Assembly: GCA_000320545.1 (NCBI GenBank)
Contig: ADNK01000828.1
Span: forward strand, 1 to 64,000
DNA length: 64,000 bases
Direction of reading: 5' to 3'
From: Bigelowiella natans CCMP2755
Taxonomy: Eukaryota > Cercozoa > Chlorarachniophyceae
Shown: in pieces, positions 41,162 through 52,776 of the stretch
Layout: each line of letters starts with the position of its first letter
How positions within the stretch are numbered: position 1 is the stretch's first letter
Made by a program: the position numbers and the translations under genes
The notes under the pieces: model-generated
What the model was told of the DNA's origin: nothing
The model's database searches: none
The model's input: only the letters and a program-made list of their open reading frames with translations

Positions 41162-41413
41162 AGGTACGGTTGAGCTTGTCCTGAGGTTGCCGCACGGAAA
41201 GCGAGAATATGGGCCGAGGTATTGGTTCAGGGGTGTGGAACAGCTCACTCTCAATCGTCGGGCTGTTTTGAAAATGGAGGAAATGGTGAGTCGGTGTGAC
41301 AAGGGGGTGGCGTTCTTGGAAGCTTTCCCGCAATACGTAGAACTCAGATTAATCGTTCGCAGCCAAAACGAGAACACGAACCAATTTAAGGCCAGAATCC
41401 ACACGAAATACAT

Positions 41414-42149
41414 GTCGCTATAAATATATTCAGGTCTTTTGAGATCATTTCTCCGAGTTCCTACTTGAAAAATGCCCGTGCAAAAAAGTGCAAAAAAAAT
41501 CCACGGAGTCGTCCGACACCAACTTCTTGCATGAGCCGATTAACATAAATACGACAATGAATTATTGAAGTCGCTTGTGTTCATTTTATCGGATTCTATG
41601 GGACACTTTTATATGTCATATGTTGAGTGCGTCAAGTAAAATAACCTTACTAGTAGATCTACCGGTAATTCTCTGTTCGATTCGTTCTGCACAGTTTCTC
41701 GCTGCCATGTGAATGCATGACTTTGCTGAAATGTCTGCAGTCTCGTGATGCCCAAACGATGTCAAATGGCCTTCTACTTGCAATTCCATGTCATGATGAG
41801 TCTAGATCTAGATCTACCTGTAGATCTATTTTCACGTAGATCTACGAGAACGAGATCACAAGAATGAAAGGCCCTTAAGACTACACACACAACACATGTA
41901 AATGCGATTATTTCAGTTAGTACCGGGCGCTTTTATCAAGGCAATCTATTTTTACCTAATTTAAAAAGGAGGTTCCATGGAGTACATCTACGGCATTTCC
42001 ATGTCGCCTCGCTCGTTGGTCGCCAAAATGTTTATTTAGAAAAAAATTGTTTTTAATTTCCCTTGGATTTTGATTTTGCGACATAGCATTTTCTTTAAAT
42101 TATCATTTTTTAATGCAGTTCAGTAACGCCGAGTCTACGTAACATTTTC
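41414..42149. other. Spacer upstream of AlaRS
   Basis: Holds the AlaRS promoter and possibly that of the 42150 ORF. There is a cluster of TAGATCTA palindromes at 41655-41850 (AGATCTAGATCTACCTGTAG). No exon was found. Confidence 0.45.
41655..41850. promoter_or_regulatory. Cluster of TAGATCTA-type palindromes upstream of AlaRS
   Basis: AGATCT occurs at least five times in about 200 bases (TAGTAGATCTACCGG, CTAGATCTAGATCTACC, TGTAGATCTATT, CGTAGATCTACGAG). Density and symmetry suggest a protein-binding site cluster or a simple-sequence duplication. Its function is unknown. Confidence 0.4.
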
Positions 42150-42551
42150 ATGCTCTTGAAATCAACAGAGCTCTCTGAGATTTCAACAACGAACTGCAAG
42201 CCCCCCCCCCACATGATGATGGAGCATGAAGTGGCACAGAAGAAGCAACGATGTGAATCGCCTCTTGATAAGACAACATCAACCTCTACGTCAATAGCAT
42301 CCCCAACTCAGAATTTTCCTGTGGAACTCGTGAACACGACCATCTTTTCTTTCATGTCGACAATGAGTTCGCCTGGAGGCAGGGGGAAAATTGAGAGTCC
42401 CTTTTCCGTCACTCTCGACAGCGTACCACTTCTGCAGAGAATACAATGTAATAGTTCCAGCGATACGTCTTCTAGTGTAGAATCCTCACCGTCTGGCGGC
42501 TGGAAGAAGAAAAGAAAAAGGAATCAGTTGACCGAATGCAAGTTTGATTAG
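42150..42551 (+). CDS. Hypothetical short Ser/Thr-rich protein
   Basis: Single open frame of 133 residues from an ATG, rich in Ser, Thr and Pro, ending in a basic KKKRKRNQLTECKFD segment that could be a nuclear localisation signal. No domain is recognised and no splice partners are evident. Its 3' end faces the SMYD4-like gene. It may be a lone exon or a chance frame. Confidence 0.32.
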   Translation: MLLKSTELSEISTTNCKPPPHMMMEHEVAQKKQRCESPLDKTTSTSTSIASPTQNFPVELVNTTIFSFMSTMSSPGGRGKIESPFSVTLDSVPLLQRIQCNSSSDTSSSVESSPSGGWKKKRKRNQLTECKFD

Positions 42552-42926
42552 TGTCGACACGCTGGTGCAACTCAAAATATCCTCCCTTTTTGTTGAAATT
42601 TTCTAATCAATGAATACAAAGTATCAAAATCTCAACCGAATACTCATCTTCCAAGCTCATTCATTCCAAGCTAGCAAGTACCAAAGCTCACTGTCAAGAC
42701 CACTCATTCCGACTGCAGCTAGCCTCACTTGTGAATCCAGTAATCCATCATCTCCAATTGTTTGTATAGTGTATGCATATTTGTGTTTTCAATTGGACCT
42801 ATTCGAGCCGGAAACCCCGATGTTTAAATTGTTCATTTCATGGAATCATTGGATTCATCATCCGTTGATTCGCTTTTTACCTCATGCCTGGCAACATGTA
42901 CTTTCATCACGTTCTGTTTTTAAATG

Positions 42927-42981
<55 letters not shown>

Positions 42982-43683
42982 ACAAGCTAGCTAGATCGAC
43001 AGCTAAGCATGCATGTGTGTGCCGCATCAGAATGTGTGATGATCGAGGGATGTGATGAACAAATCAAATTCGTTCAATGGTTATCCTGATGTGCAACATG
43101 ATGTGCATGTAGCTGTACGTGCAATGCAGCGGCATTGTGCAGGTGCATGCTTCACCTGGAGCGATTGGTGCACGTGTTGAACCAAGTGCATGAAGGTTGA
43201 GACACATGTTGTCAAGCAGGCACACCTAGACACATTCATTTGACATGGAGACACGCGTGTTGTGTAGACATCGCATCGAATAGACTATAGTAGATGCCTC
43301 ATTGTATATGTCCACATAATTGTTGAACTTGTTTCGTTTCTTTGACCACCGCAACTCGATCAGCATGCAAATTTGTGGGCAACTGTTGGACTCTCCTAGT
43401 CTCTAGCATTGTTGCGAACAATAGACATACGTATGTATAGTGCGACAACATTTGCTGGCGCTGGCGCTGTGCTGTGCGTGCAATGCAATGAAGAGACACA
43501 TGCAATCTCGATGCAACTTGCTTGTGCCAAGTTGCTGCACTTGCGCGCGATGCTGTGCAAAAGGCACGATGCTAGAAATATGTTTGCAAATTACGGACTA
43601 AGTATTGTAAATGCGATATTTGAGGAGCTACCAATCCCTACAAACCACTACTAGAGAAAATTTTCAGTACTGTCACATAATCG
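42552..43683. other. Convergent 3' spacer
   Basis: Contains a (GT)n tract at 42935-42978 followed by sequence dense in TGCATG, GCTAGCTAG and ACATGT words up to about 43560. No exon was supported. This is the same spacer type as at other 3' ends. Confidence 0.5.
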
Positions 43684-44323
43684 TCACAAGTGATCAATGT
43701 AATGAAGCATAGATTCCAGCTCCACCTGCGTCCTTTCATTGTCATCATCTAGGAAAATTTTTAATTTAGAAACTTGCCTTGGAGATTTTTCTTCTTTTCG
43801 AGGACATAACTTTTTGTAAACCTTGAAGTTGTTGAAACATGTTTTTGGTAAGATTCCGAGTTGAGAAGGAAAAGATCGAGACCTCTTGAGCATCCTGTAT
43901 TGCATTTCGAGCTTTGATCTTGTTCTTAAGGTGAGATTCAATCTATTTGGAAAAAATGGTGAATACGAAACTCAAGAGAAGAAGAAGAAATGTGGAAAAA
44001 GAGAAATGCATATATTGCAAATCAACCAACCTGCGCTAATTTGAATACTTCATTTGCATATTCGGGCGAGATCCTATGAATTAAGTGATATTAACTTCCC
44101 TTGAAATATTCGGGTGGAGACGGGGATATGAAAACTACCTCCCAAACGTGATTTTAACGCGCTCTAATGCCTGTGAAGCGTGAAGGGATGCCTGAACCAA
44201 AATACAATATAATATCGGTCACCACATCGGTATCTAACTGATATTTAGATGTCTCCTTTTTTAACAGTAGCCTAAAGGCTACTGTCGCTAATATGTTGGA
44301 CAGGAGGATGATTGTTATTACTT

Positions 44324-44354
<31 letters not shown>

Positions 44355-46096
44355 AACTACCCCAGTGCACTAGATTATGTACCATGGCAAAAATTCCGTG
44401 CGAAGCATACTCTTTAGCGAGTTGGTCGTGTAGTCTATTATAATAAGTCACACAGCAGCAGCAGCAGCCAATTCATAACGTGATCACTTCTGCTAGCTAG
44501 GTATCATCATCATCATCATGAAATTGTAGATAGAAGACTATATAACCAATATATCGCTCAATATGACTGTCTTTCTATGGACACACCTACTATACCGTCT
44601 ACTACCTTGCTATCCTTAAGTTCTCTCTTTCACATGTAATCCGCTTCAAGATGCACAAGGCGATAAAGGTGTGTCTGGTCCGCCTTTCAATGTTTCGGGC
44701 GACCGATGTCGCATTTGTTTTCATACCCCCACTGTTGTTGTCCTTGTAGCTCTTATTGCTAGGACGGGCTCTCTAATTACGATTCATCGGTGCTGCTTAG
44801 GGGTGATTGTAATGATGCATATACTGCTGACTATGATGATGAACTACGATAGTGGTGGTGGTGGTGGTGGGTGACGTGGAAGACTGATTGTCCGACCTCT
44901 AGAGTGGAGGCTAAGTTCATCAACCGATTCAATGCTACGATCTATATTATCAGCAAGACAACGACCGATAGCGACGATGATGATATAAAGCGACAGACAC
45001 ACCAAATGGACTACTACTACTCAATCTATTGTCATTATCATCTAGTACGGAGATAAAGGAACGACATCATCTTACTGATAATGCTACTACTCAATTTATC
45101 GTCATCATCTTGTAGAGAGAATGCCGAATCTTCTTTCTTGTATACTTTTCATTGGAAAGAGATGCTCACCTACCCACTCACCCCCCCCCCACCTACCTTT
45201 TCACGGTCCCCGCAGCTAGGACATTCATCTACTCAACAGACAAAAGAGAAGGATGTGGAGATAATTCATCTACTCAACAGACAAAAGAGAAGGATGTGGA
45301 GATAATTCATTGCTGAAACTACTCAACAGACAAAAGAGAAGGATGTGGAGATAATTCATTGCTGAAACTACCACCACCACCACCGCCTCCATTACTAGCT
45401 GCTACTACTACTACTACTAGGTTAATATTGCTTAGTTAATCTCGCCTACACACACACAAACACACACAAACACATACCTAGGTTGATTTGCATGGTTTGA
45501 CCACATATCGTGCACAACACACCGCGCCATTTTTCATCGATGACAATCTGCGGGGTTGTCCCTCCTCCTCCTCCTCCTCCTCCTTCTCCTTTTCCTTTTC
45601 CTTCTGCATCCAAGTTCTCTTCGTTTGGCATGAAGCATTTTATACAGCCTTTGCATCTACATTTGAACTTATACTGGGAGAGAAGTGCACGCTGTCGGTC
45701 CTGGACGCTCATTTTCCCGACCTATCATAGATTTCCATGACAGTGAAGATGTACTTAGTTATGATGATGATGAAGGCAAGTAAAACGTATCATCTTCTCT
45801 ATTTAGCGATTATGGGATACTACTACTACTACTACTGCTACTGCTACTGCTACTTAATCCCATACTGCTGTTTTCATAACAAACGATGATGATAATAATG
45901 ATGATGATGATGATGATACCACGCCTACCACTATATCGAAGATATATATTTACATATATTTTATATTGTATTTTGTTGAGAGCATACTTGTGGGCCATAG
46001 CAAGGTAAAACTCGACGCTGAGTTTCGATATCCTGTGTAAGTGTGTGTAAGTGTGTGTGTGTGTGTGTGTAAGTGTGTAAGTGTGTGTGTGTATAT

Positions 46097-46129
<33 letters not shown>

Positions 46130-46146
46130 ATTGAAGGGGATGTTGC

Positions 46147-46182
<36 letters not shown>

Positions 46183-46262
46183 GGTCGAAGAGGAGTTATT
46201 ATATGGAATGTAACACGAAGCAAGTGCACACCACACACAACACACACACACACACACACGCT

Positions 46263-46293
<31 letters not shown>

Positions 46294-46663
46294 TCATATA
46301 TATATATATATATATCTACATATGTACGAGAGGCGAACAACAACAACAACAACAACAACAACACTTCCACACCTCAGTCGCTAGTACACTCAGAGTTGGA
46401 CCTGCCGTGAACCTATGATGGGAGAGGAGGGGTACATCTTCCTTATTCATACTTCACCAATAAACACACACACACACACATACGCACATCAGTGTCTGGT
46501 TTCCCTTGGCCTATTATCTGAATATTGATCTCTGTTTTGGATCTCCTCGAGCATGTACTACTACTACTACTACTACTACTACTGCTGCTGCTATTACTAC
46601 CAATAATCAACGGGATAATGATGATGATGATGACATCAACGCATCCTATCACATTGGTGAACG

Positions 46664-46695
<32 letters not shown>

Positions 46696-47145
46696 CTGAG
46701 CTGCGAATTCGGTATGCAAGAGTGATTCATCATGCCTGTTGGTGTTGAGGAGTAGATTGATCATAATGATAATGATGATGATGATGATGGGTGGTGGTGG
46801 CTGATGCTGTCTCAAGGAATGGGAGAACATAAGGCTGGTATGCTAATTATTAGAATCTTGGAGTGTTCTTGCAGTAAGTACTCGCAAATGCAAATAACCC
46901 TAGTCCATATTTCTCCGATAACACCTGTGGCGTGTGATGATGGGGAAGATATGAAGATATGAAGTGAATATGATGATAACGTGAGGATTTCGGGCTAGCA
47001 GGGAGACAAAAACAGAATAGCAAAAAGGAAGGAAGGAAGGAGTGTGCGCGCTATAAATGAACGACTAAGAAAAATATATTCGAAACAACAAACACTATTT
47101 TCAGCATTGTGCGAATTATCAGATACATGCTGAATGAGAAGAAAA

Positions 47146-47178
<33 letters not shown>

Positions 47179-47306
47179 TACATACATTGTTGACAGCCTG
47201 TTCGTTCTGGATTTCCTGCAGGCTCTGACCGCTCACAGCCATTGCATTAAACCTTGTATTATCATCCAAACATATTTTATCATCATCATCATCGTCATCA
47301 TCATCG

Positions 47307-47338
<32 letters not shown>

Positions 47339-47734
47339 TATAGTATATCCCAGATCAGCTGGGGAGTTGAGAAAATAATGAAGCTGGCGGTGCCTGTTTC
47401 TTCTTCTTCTTTTTCTTCTTCTCTTTCTTCTTCTTCTTCTTCATCCTCTTTTTCGTTCTTCTCCTTCTCCACCAACTTTATCTTTGCCAAGTATTCGAGG
47501 ATGCTATATGCATCCATCCTTTGCAGCAACATTCTTTCTCGTGGCACTGTCCTTCGCTCCAGCATTTTGTTGAAGTACCTATTATTGTGGTGGATCGATG
47601 ATAATGACTATTAAGGAGAGGGTTGTCCTTGCGATAAGAAGAAGAGTGTTGGTATAGTTGAAGTAGATCTTTCGTTCTCTTAGTTACTTTTGTGTGCATG
47701 TGTGGATGTGAGCAAGTTGTAATATTCCAGATTG

Positions 47735-47768
<34 letters not shown>

Positions 47769-47890
47769 GTAATATCACCACTCCATCATCACAGCCTGGA
47801 ATCCTAAGTCTTTGAATTCCTTTCGTGAAAGCCTACCGAAGTAACGGTTGTGTGACCAGTACAAAGATAATGCTAACAAATTACCGCTAA

Positions 47891-47921
<31 letters not shown>

Positions 47922-49785
47922 TATACTTTTATAGCAACACAGGAAAGAAAGTGGGTATGATGATGTGGTACACCTACTTATCAAGGTGAGATACGAGTGA
48001 AGAAACTCGTTCAGCTTTACTTCTGCTTTGATCACCATCCTCACCTCTGAGCTCATCGCATAGGAATGTCCTTATCATCGTACGCACTGCCAAGACCTAC
48101 AAAGCAATCATCAAAGGAATAAGCTAAATGGTGGGGGAAACTTTTCCCTTTGCGGAATTTGAGCTACAGGTTGCGGTTATTGATGGTATTATTCTTGTCG
48201 CACCATCTAAGGTGGGGAAGCATGCAGCGTTAGAATCAAGACTGTGAGAGTGGTGGTAATACCGTTTCCTTTGGAACGGCTGTGAATATGGGATGTCCAC
48301 ACTATTATCATTATCATTAATATTCGTGATTCTTATAATAAAATCATGGTTCTTGCACTTAAATGATGATGATGATGATGATGATGGCGGTGGTGGTGGT
48401 GAAGATTCATGCAAGATAGATAGATACATGACCATCCTTCAAGTTGCTACTGCAACAACAGTGAATACAACTACTAGTACCTCAATTGCATGCCAATCGC
48501 TCCAAGCTTTGTCCCTGCATTCGAAGGAGCAATAAACAGCGTAGGCACACGACTTACATGGTATCCAAATATTAAAGTTGCGGATTCTCCGCTTTTCTCC
48601 ATAGGATTTGGGCGTGGGGAGGGGGACTCGTAACGTTTGAAGGCAATAGTGGCATCGGTCGTGTATTTGAGAAGGAGCGATGGCCATGGAAAACCTGCAA
48701 CAAAATATATTTAAATGATATGTGTTTTTTCTTCTTATCATCTTCTCAGATGACGAAAGGGCAGTTCTGGGATCTCAATGATTAATCTATAACTGCTTCT
48801 GTACGTAGTATTACGGTGACTCCCGCAGCACAGTTTGCCCTGCTTTTATTTTTGTCGTTACTCTCATTGTCCGGCCTTCTTCTCCTTGCAAGCAGAAATA
48901 CATGTTGGGGTCGACATCATCTTCATAACTGAATAATGGTAGGTAGCCCCCCCCGTGTGTTCGATGGTAATATATTTTGTGCCTGCATGATCTGTACATT
49001 TACTACCACAAGACTTCTTTGCTTCTTCGATTCGAAGAGGAAATTTGCTTTGACTTTCAGATTTACAGCGAAAGGTGTCAAGAGTTTCTTTCAAGAATTT
49101 TGTTTGACGATGAGTCAGAAGATCTTGCCGTTCACTTTGCAGCTTTTGTGCCTCGTCAGCGGAAGGAGCGGTCCGAATAGCAATCGAAAACGATTCTGCA
49201 GCCTCTAACGATAAACCATATTGTATTGTTAATAACTAAGGACACTTGCTATGTTCTTGCTGAAAATTGCTTTCAATGTGACGACGAACAGCTTTGATGC
49301 AACTCAATGCACACATTATACACGTGTTCGCGGGGTTCCAACCTTCGAAGGCCCCAGTTTCTCTCTCTTTGCGTGCTTTTGTAGCAAAATTGGAGCTTGT
49401 ACTCTTGTGCTTGTCCCACTGTGTGTGCATGAAAGACAATGGCAACAACGTTCGATGGGATCACATGTCGCCGTTAAACTTGTACCTGTGGCCTCCTTTT
49501 GATCATCATTGCGAGGTGGCTGAAGGCTTGCCGCGGACTCTCTCTCATGTAATTTTTCGGCAGTAATCCCGCAGCGATACACATGTCACGAATAGCATCA
49601 AGCTGCGCTCTAATAGCAAATTGTGGTAAGTTCGATGTGATTGTAGGATAAGGGCTTTGTACCTACCTCAGCGGCTTCTTCTGAACCTCATTGTTTAGGT
49701 CGATAGTGCATGCATTGCTACTGCTACTCTCATCATGAAAGAAGCTTGAGTATCGAATCGGTTCTCTTCTTCCGGCCGAAGCCAT
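43684..49785 (-). CDS. SMYD4-like SET and MYND domain protein methyltransferase
   Basis: Exons: 49667-49785, 49486-49609, 49343-49375, 49015-49202, 48815-48928, 48481-48694, 47978-48096, 47779-47832, 47477-47578, 47186-47252, 46882-46924, 46696-46735, 46373-46412, 45988-46032, 45478-45721, 44897-44941, then (one linking exon not found) 44383-44434, 44139-44191, 44031-44073, 43822-43942, 43684-43748. The SET domain opens with GEEGRTMRVTTKIKAGQ. The MYND finger splits it (CHYCLQ ... CKSCAYAVYCSFECRDKAWS). The catalytic NHSC motif is in MMNHSCIPNSQ. VLPCYGPQVGKMSVQDRQRA with QYKFKCRCKGC is the SMYD4-type post-SET block. The C-terminus is TPR-like (LHDQLAKEYASHG, ISPEYANEVFKLAQ). Family members methylate lysines or act in chromatin; the substrate is unknown. 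Poly-Glu and poly-Gln frames seen here are intronic repeats. Confidence 0.88.
45229..45367. repeat. Minisatellite, 41-base unit, three copies
   Basis: Unit starting CTACTCAACAGACAAAAGAG, at 45229-45269, 45270-45310 and 45319-45359, apparently identical. Copies 2 and 3 are each followed by TGCTGAAA, giving a 49-base period there. It lies in an intron of the SMYD4-like gene. Perfect copies imply recent expansion. Confidence 0.95.
46035..46361. repeat. Compound microsatellite block (GT, TTG, CA, TA, CAA)
   Basis: Successive runs of GTGT, GTT, CACA, TATA and CAA fill the intron between the SMYD4 exons 46373-46412 and 45988-46032. Frames through these runs give spurious homopolymer proteins. Confidence 0.9.
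47140..47340. repeat. (ATC)n trinucleotide runs flanking an exon
   Basis: ATC runs at about 47150-47178 and 47280-47338 flank the 47186-47252 exon of the SMYD4-like gene. Confidence 0.85.
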
Positions 49786-50318
49786 TTGCGAAGGCCAACC
49801 TTCCCGTAGCTTGTTTTCGGGATGCCCAACTCAGATTAAGATCTTAAATCACATATTGGAATAAAACCCGATAGAAAAATGACCCTTTTGTATTGTACGA
49901 CAAGAGATATATCACAAGATCAGCCATCTGGATCCCAGTACACCGAATCAAAATCCAAGCAGCTCGAAATGTACTAGAGAGTGGAACAGAGACCATGTGT
50001 TCCTTTCATCTCTAAACACAATTATCAGCTTAAGAGTATCGTAAAATGATGATGGTGATGATGACGATGATGATGATAATGATGATGATTGACGATGGTA
50101 ATGGTGTTGATGATGCATCACCTAATCACGGATCATAAGGTTATCTGTTTTTTTCTCGGTGTCCACACATCATTTCCACTGATCATTTCGTGGCTTCGAG
50201 TGTACTATTCATCATCAATTTTACGTATAATTCCCAGGCAAAGGCAGAGGTAATTGCTTCTGTCGAGTCTCCACTAATATACAAAGACAAGACCAGTGAG
50301 CAGAGACGCGACACAAGG
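49786..50318. promoter_or_regulatory. Divergent spacer between the SMYD4-like (-) and 50319 (+) genes
   Basis: Holds a GAT-rich imperfect repeat at 50046-50120. The plus-strand frame is already open from about 50180, so the true start of the plus gene may lie further upstream, with an extra exon. Confidence 0.4.
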
Positions 50319-52205
50319 ATGGTGCGTGAGCAACCAAGAATTCACACCAACAACACATACAAGAGTTTGCTAGTTATGGGTGCTATGTTCCATAGAAACG
50401 GAAGGAGGCATCCAAGGATGACAATGAAAGGAAAGAACCTGTATTTAGGCTCAACGATCTTGTTTTGGTACGTCGCTGGTTGTTGGTCTTCTTCTGAGAT
50501 GACGATGCTGGTGGTAACTATTGACTTCGAACCAATCTGTAACTAGGTTAAAATGCAAACCACTTATGATATCAACCGAATGGTATCAGCTTCCTCCTCC
50601 GCATGTGAGGTACTGAGAAGCACCACCATCACCACCACCACCACCACCACCACCGCCCTTGCCCCTTTTGGAGCTGCTGCTGCTGCTGCATTGTTTGAAG
50701 CACTTAGTCAAGGGGTGATTCGCTACCAACTCTTACTAATATTCAGGTCATCGACCCGCACACAAGAAGCCAGCGAAGCTTGGTAAAGTTTTGAGAACGA
50801 ACCCCCTTCTCACTTTTGCCATCTAATACATTTGATATGCGCCAGGATTGGATGTCTGTATGGCCATTACCTCGAAATGCTGCTTCGAGGCTCTATCCTG
50901 GAAATTCAGCATTGGCCTTATGGAACAATGGTTGGGCGGGGGGCAGTACCGACTCCTCATGGACAACAACATATTACCCAGGTCCTTTTCAGACGTCGGA
51001 TATATCATCATCATCATCATCATCATCATTATCATCACCACTACCCCACACCGCCGCCGCCTTCCTTACCTGTGTTCTTTCTCCAGTTACGGTTACCAAA
51101 AGAGGAGCAGAAAATGGCTTCATCACTGTCAAATTTGAGGTTAAAATGGAATATTGAAAATACTTCTAATGCTGTAAGTACGTGTGGTTATGAACGATAT
51201 GAATCAAATGCAGAGTGACGTGACTGAGCGGAAGGTCCCTTCTCAAGTCCAACTTGATGATGTGGTACTTATTTCAATCATCCCATATTTTGTATCAAAC
51301 TGACGATTATTTTTATTTTTTGATAGTATGGAAGCGTTCCAGGTGTATCATTTCTCTCCGCTCCTTTTGGATCTGACATGCAGCAAGTCCTGCATGCTAC
51401 ACAGGCAGCTTGCTCACCTTCTCCGGAGCACCAACCGGCAGCGAAACGTGCGAAGACTGTAAGTCTATACTACACTTTCTGTTTCTCTCTTAGGTGTAGT
51501 AAATATCATGCTATTCTTGTTCAGGAGATAATGTCTGAGGAAGATTCGGAAGAAGATGTACCAATTGCACTGAAAGTAACACGGAAGGATCAAGTGGCAG
51601 ATACGAGTTCTTCTGCTGCCACCGTGAAACCCAATCCCCTCTTGTCAGCCCCGATTAAAAAGAAACATCGTCCGTTCGGTATAGAAGTTAAACTCTCGAA
51701 TCCTGACAAAATCGTACTGAAGAAGATATCTAGAGCTAAGCGGGAAAGAGCTCAACAAGCAGCAGCATCTTCTTCAAAATCATTATCAGCAAGGACTGCT
51801 CCTCGTAGGAGCATCACGGGCGGTTCCCTTCTCCTTTCACACAAGATAAATCCTTCAAACGTTCAGACATTTAGACCACAACCTGTGGCAGCGGCTTCTG
51901 CTGCTACTTCTGTCTCGTGGATGGACACCAAGACAGTAGAGCAAAGTGCTATTCCGCACGATTCAAGCAGTTATCAAGTTCCTCTCACGCCAATCAAGGT
52001 TGACCTCAGCGAATCGTATCTTCTCGGCCCCCTTAAAACTGAAGACAAAGGTGTTATTCCGACCGATGCCTCCAAAAATGAGGACGACCCACGAGGGTTT
52101 GTCAGTGCCCTCGGGGCGTGGCATTTCTGGGATCAAGCTAAGCGCCTTCCATCTAGATCGACTGAAACGTCACAATTTGTTGTAGCTGCGTATGTGCTAC
52201 CTTGA
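50319..52205 (+). CDS. Unknown protein, probably nuclear
   Basis: Seven exons, all phases consistent: 50319-50467, 50747-50782, 50846-50981, 51087-51173, 51214-51264, 51327-51458, 51525-52205; 423 residues. The N-terminal part (RRHPRMTMKGKNLYLGSTIL, then GCLYGHYLEMLLRGSILEIQ) looks folded. The C-terminal half is disordered, with an acidic patch (SEEDSEEDVPIAL), a basic patch (LKKISRAKRERAQQ) and Ser/Ala-rich runs. It ends with a conserved-looking FVSALGAWHFWDQAKRLPSR. I do not recognise the family. Acidic and basic patches suggest a nuclear or RNP role, which is inference. The start is uncertain because the frame is open upstream. Introns carry CAC and ATC repeats. Confidence 0.72.
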
Positions 52206-52776
52206 AGATAATACTACGTTAAATCATTATTATTTTATTTGCTAATTTTTATCGTCCAATACTGTGATCTTTTAACGCGTGAGACGAATGGTGTCGAAAT
52301 TTGCATACCCTGTTCAGCTCGAGCTACGTGCATGCGCGTGTACAAAGATGGATGGGAATGAGAGAGGGGCGTGATAAAAACAAAAGGCAAGGTGAGAGTT
52401 ATGCTAACACGTTATATTTCGGCCGTGCGCTGCATAACTGCAATCATGTTGCTACGCCGCTATATTAACCAGCTAGCTAGGCCATGCTGTAGTCATTTGG
52501 TATGCTTAGAAGCATCAGTCGATGCTACGCTAAAAAAGCGATCGCAAGCTCTGCGTACGTGCATCGCATATGAGGCTCCAACATACATTGCGCGAACTTG
52601 TAGCGAGGTGTTCATCAGTAGCGCGCACTTTTCATTCTTAAAGTTACCTCGTTATTTGTTTATATGCAGATAAAACCATAATCATTTTTGCCTTTGCATA
52701 CACCTCGCAAACTAAAATAGAAAACAACTCTGCATCTAAATATAGTGTCGAGTATGCACAAATATGCTCAACGAAT
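52206..52776. other. Convergent 3' spacer
   Basis: Between the 50319 gene and the DUF1499 3' ends. It contains GTGCATGCGCG, AGCTAGCTAGG and similar palindromic words. No gene was found. Confidence 0.5.

Noticed and set aside
45810-46370. Minus-strand frame of 186 codons made of Tyr/Ile, Gln and Thr/His runs
   Set aside because: It consists of microsatellites around two small SMYD4 exons.
47338-47565. Poly-Glu protein segment
   Set aside because: A donor in AAA|GTTGGT at 47476 joins in phase to the 47252 exon, so the Glu-coding GAA repeat is intronic.
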